A stretch of DNA of 64,000 nucleotides. Origin: Sporothrix humicola. Its lineage: Eukaryota > Ascomycota > Sordariomycetes > Ophiostomatales > Ophiostomataceae. The stretch covers positions 344,699 to 408,698 of the forward strand of contig WNYE01000033.1 in the NCBI GenBank assembly GCA_021396245.1, written 5' to 3'. The translations under genes and the position numbers were made by a program. The notes beneath the pieces are model-generated. The model saw only the letters and a list, made by a program, of their open reading frames with translations, ran no database searches and was not told the origin of the DNA. Shown here piece by piece: positions 62,980 to 64,000 of this stretch (position 1 is the stretch's first letter; every line of letters begins with the position of its first letter).

Positions 62980-63539
62980 AAAAACTTATTTCGCTTAAAA
63001 AAACCGTTAAAAATTTAAAAAAAAAGAGCGCGATAAAAGATATTAAGAAAAAATTAAAACGTAAAAAGTTAATTAATTTAAACCTTTATCGTTTTAATTT
63101 ATAATTAAACCGTTATTAAATAACGAGTTAAACGTTAGTTTTACTCGTTTTAATTTTTATTTTTTTTTTTAAAATATTAACGAGAGATTTTCGTAATTTA
63201 CTTTTTTTACTTTACTTAACGGTACCGACTTAACGATTTAACTTTTTTTGAGTTTAATATTAAATTTTTTTACTTTTATTTTTACTTTTTTAAATATTCC
63301 GTTAATTATTTAAATAACGAGGTAATAAGTTTTATATTAATAAACCGTTATTATTTTTATTACCTTTATTACCCCGTTTACTTTTTTTATTATTTTTATT
63401 ATTTTATTTACTTCGTTTACCTTTATTATTTTATTTATTAATTTTATTAATTTTATTATTTTACTCGTTTCGTTTACTTTTATTATTTTACCCACTAATT
63501 TTATTACTTTTACCGTTTTACTTTTACTTTCTTCGGCCG

Positions 63540-63675
63540 TTAATATACGTACCGCGTTACTTAACTTTAACGACTTTAAACTTAACGGCTTTTCGCCGCC
63601 TTTTTCGCCCGCGCCACTTATAACTATTAATACACGTATTACGTTACTTAATTTTAACGACTTTAAGCTTAACGG
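63540..63675. repeat. direct repeat of about 49 bp, 87 bp apart
   Basis: Blocks starting at 63540 and 63627 share TTAATA-ACGTA-CGTTACTTAA-TTTAACGACTTTAA and end CTTAACGG. The mismatches seen are all C/T or A/G. They look like two copies of an ancestral tandem repeat altered by RIP. Confidence 0.7.
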
Positions 63676-64000
63676 TATTTTGTTAAACTCGTTTAACTTA
63701 AATTAATTTTTAATTAATACGTAAAAGGTACGACGAATATCGTTAATTAAGTTTATTATTTTTAAAATACGAAGTATTATTAATTATTCACTTTATATTT
63801 ATAATAAGTTTATAAAAAATTACCGTAAAAACTATTATTTTAATTCGTTAAACTACGATTATTATTATTTTAAAAAAAAAATTATTAAAATATTATAAAA
63901 CGTCGTTTATAATTATTTTTTAAATACCGATGATTAATAAAAAAAGTTACCACCGATATTAAATATTATTTATTAACTTAAGTTTAATAATTTACTCGTT

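Larger units (their letters stand above)
60040..64000. repeat. AT-rich RIP-mutated block (degenerate repeats)
   Basis: From about 60040 to the right edge the sequence changes to roughly 20-25% GC with TpA excess and near absence of CpA/TpG, while CpG, CpC and CpT remain. That is the footprint of repeat-induced point mutation, which converts CpA to TpA on both strands. No open frame of useful length survives. Short direct repeats, homopolymers and AT satellites are common. The original content was probably one or more transposable elements, but no element can be named. The segment 60400-60600 is less affected. Confidence 0.85.

Noticed and set aside
60040..64000. Centromere or telomere sequence
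   Set aside because: No TTAGGG-type repeats are present; AT-richness with CpA depletion is better explained by RIP, and a centromere cannot be called from composition alone.
1..64000. CRISPR arrays, rRNA, tRNA and bacterial operon signals
   Set aside because: None were recognised; the window is eukaryotic by its introns and gene families. Short tRNAs could be missed without a covariance search.
1..64000. A complete secondary-metabolite cluster
   Set aside because: Tailoring-type genes, transporters and regulators are present but no backbone synthase (PKS, NRPS, terpene cyclase, DMATS) was found.

Overview
The window looks like accessory chromosome sequence from a filamentous ascomycete (Pezizomycotina, most likely a sordariomycete). 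The sequence reasons are: short GT-AG spliceosomal introns, mostly 52-92 nt with CTAAC-like branch sites; three Zn2Cys6 regulators and a bZIP/DUF3425 regulator; fungus-specific families (HET, CFEM, DUF3632, fungal rhodopsin-like membrane protein, NmrA); and a sharply bounded AT-rich block at the right end carrying the signature of repeat-induced point mutation (RIP). The species cannot be fixed from sequence alone. No polyketide synthase, NRPS or terpene cyclase is present, so this is not a classical secondary-metabolite cluster. The content is mainly uptake and breakdown of plant-derived compounds, self-recognition, and decaying genes.

Layout. 1-166: 5' end of a minus-strand gene cut by the window edge. 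1.3-4.4 kb: a Zn2Cys6 regulator divergent from an NmrA-like protein, with a cluster of DNA hairpins behind the regulator. 4.4-5.2 kb: a frameshifted remnant of a trypsin-like peptidase. 5.5-9.8 kb: an O-fucosyltransferase-like type II membrane protein and a secreted class C beta-lactamase-like protein. 11.0-22.3 kb: the most coherent block, consisting of a Zn2Cys6 regulator, a CYP53-type (benzoate 4-hydroxylase-like) P450, a PdxA2-like dehydrogenase and a class II aldolase transcribed divergently from one 711-bp promoter, and a large second Zn2Cys6 regulator. 22.4-29.6 kb: a DUF3632 protein, an allantoate-permease-type MFS carrier, a HET-domain protein and a small secreted CFEM protein. 31.3-41.0 kb: a metallo-beta-lactamase hydrolase, a small unknown protein, an APH-like kinase, a seven-exon FAD monooxygenase and a TRI12-like MFS transporter. 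44.3-52.8 kb: a rhodopsin-like membrane protein, a tannase/feruloyl esterase lacking the catalytic histidine, a bZIP/DUF3425 regulator and another TRI12-like transporter. 53-55.8 kb: a decayed CE1 esterase, a kinase-like protein and a conserved gene broken by an in-frame stop. 56-60 kb: a secreted saponin-hydrolase-like beta-propeller protein and a GH35 beta-galactosidase. The GH35 reading frame runs into the AT-rich block and loses its start. 60.0-64.0 kb: the RIP-mutated, repeat-rich block.

How the genes may work together (inference). The CYP53/PdxA2/aldolase block resembles a catabolic module. Fungi make vitamin B6 by the PdxA-independent route, so a PdxA homologue beside an aldolase suggests acid-sugar or related carboxylate breakdown. 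The two adjacent glycosidase-type genes at the right end could act in turn on plant glycosides. Three MFS carriers and three Zn2Cys6 regulators plus one bZIP regulator fit nutrient-responsive control. Four damaged genes and the RIP block indicate active gene loss.
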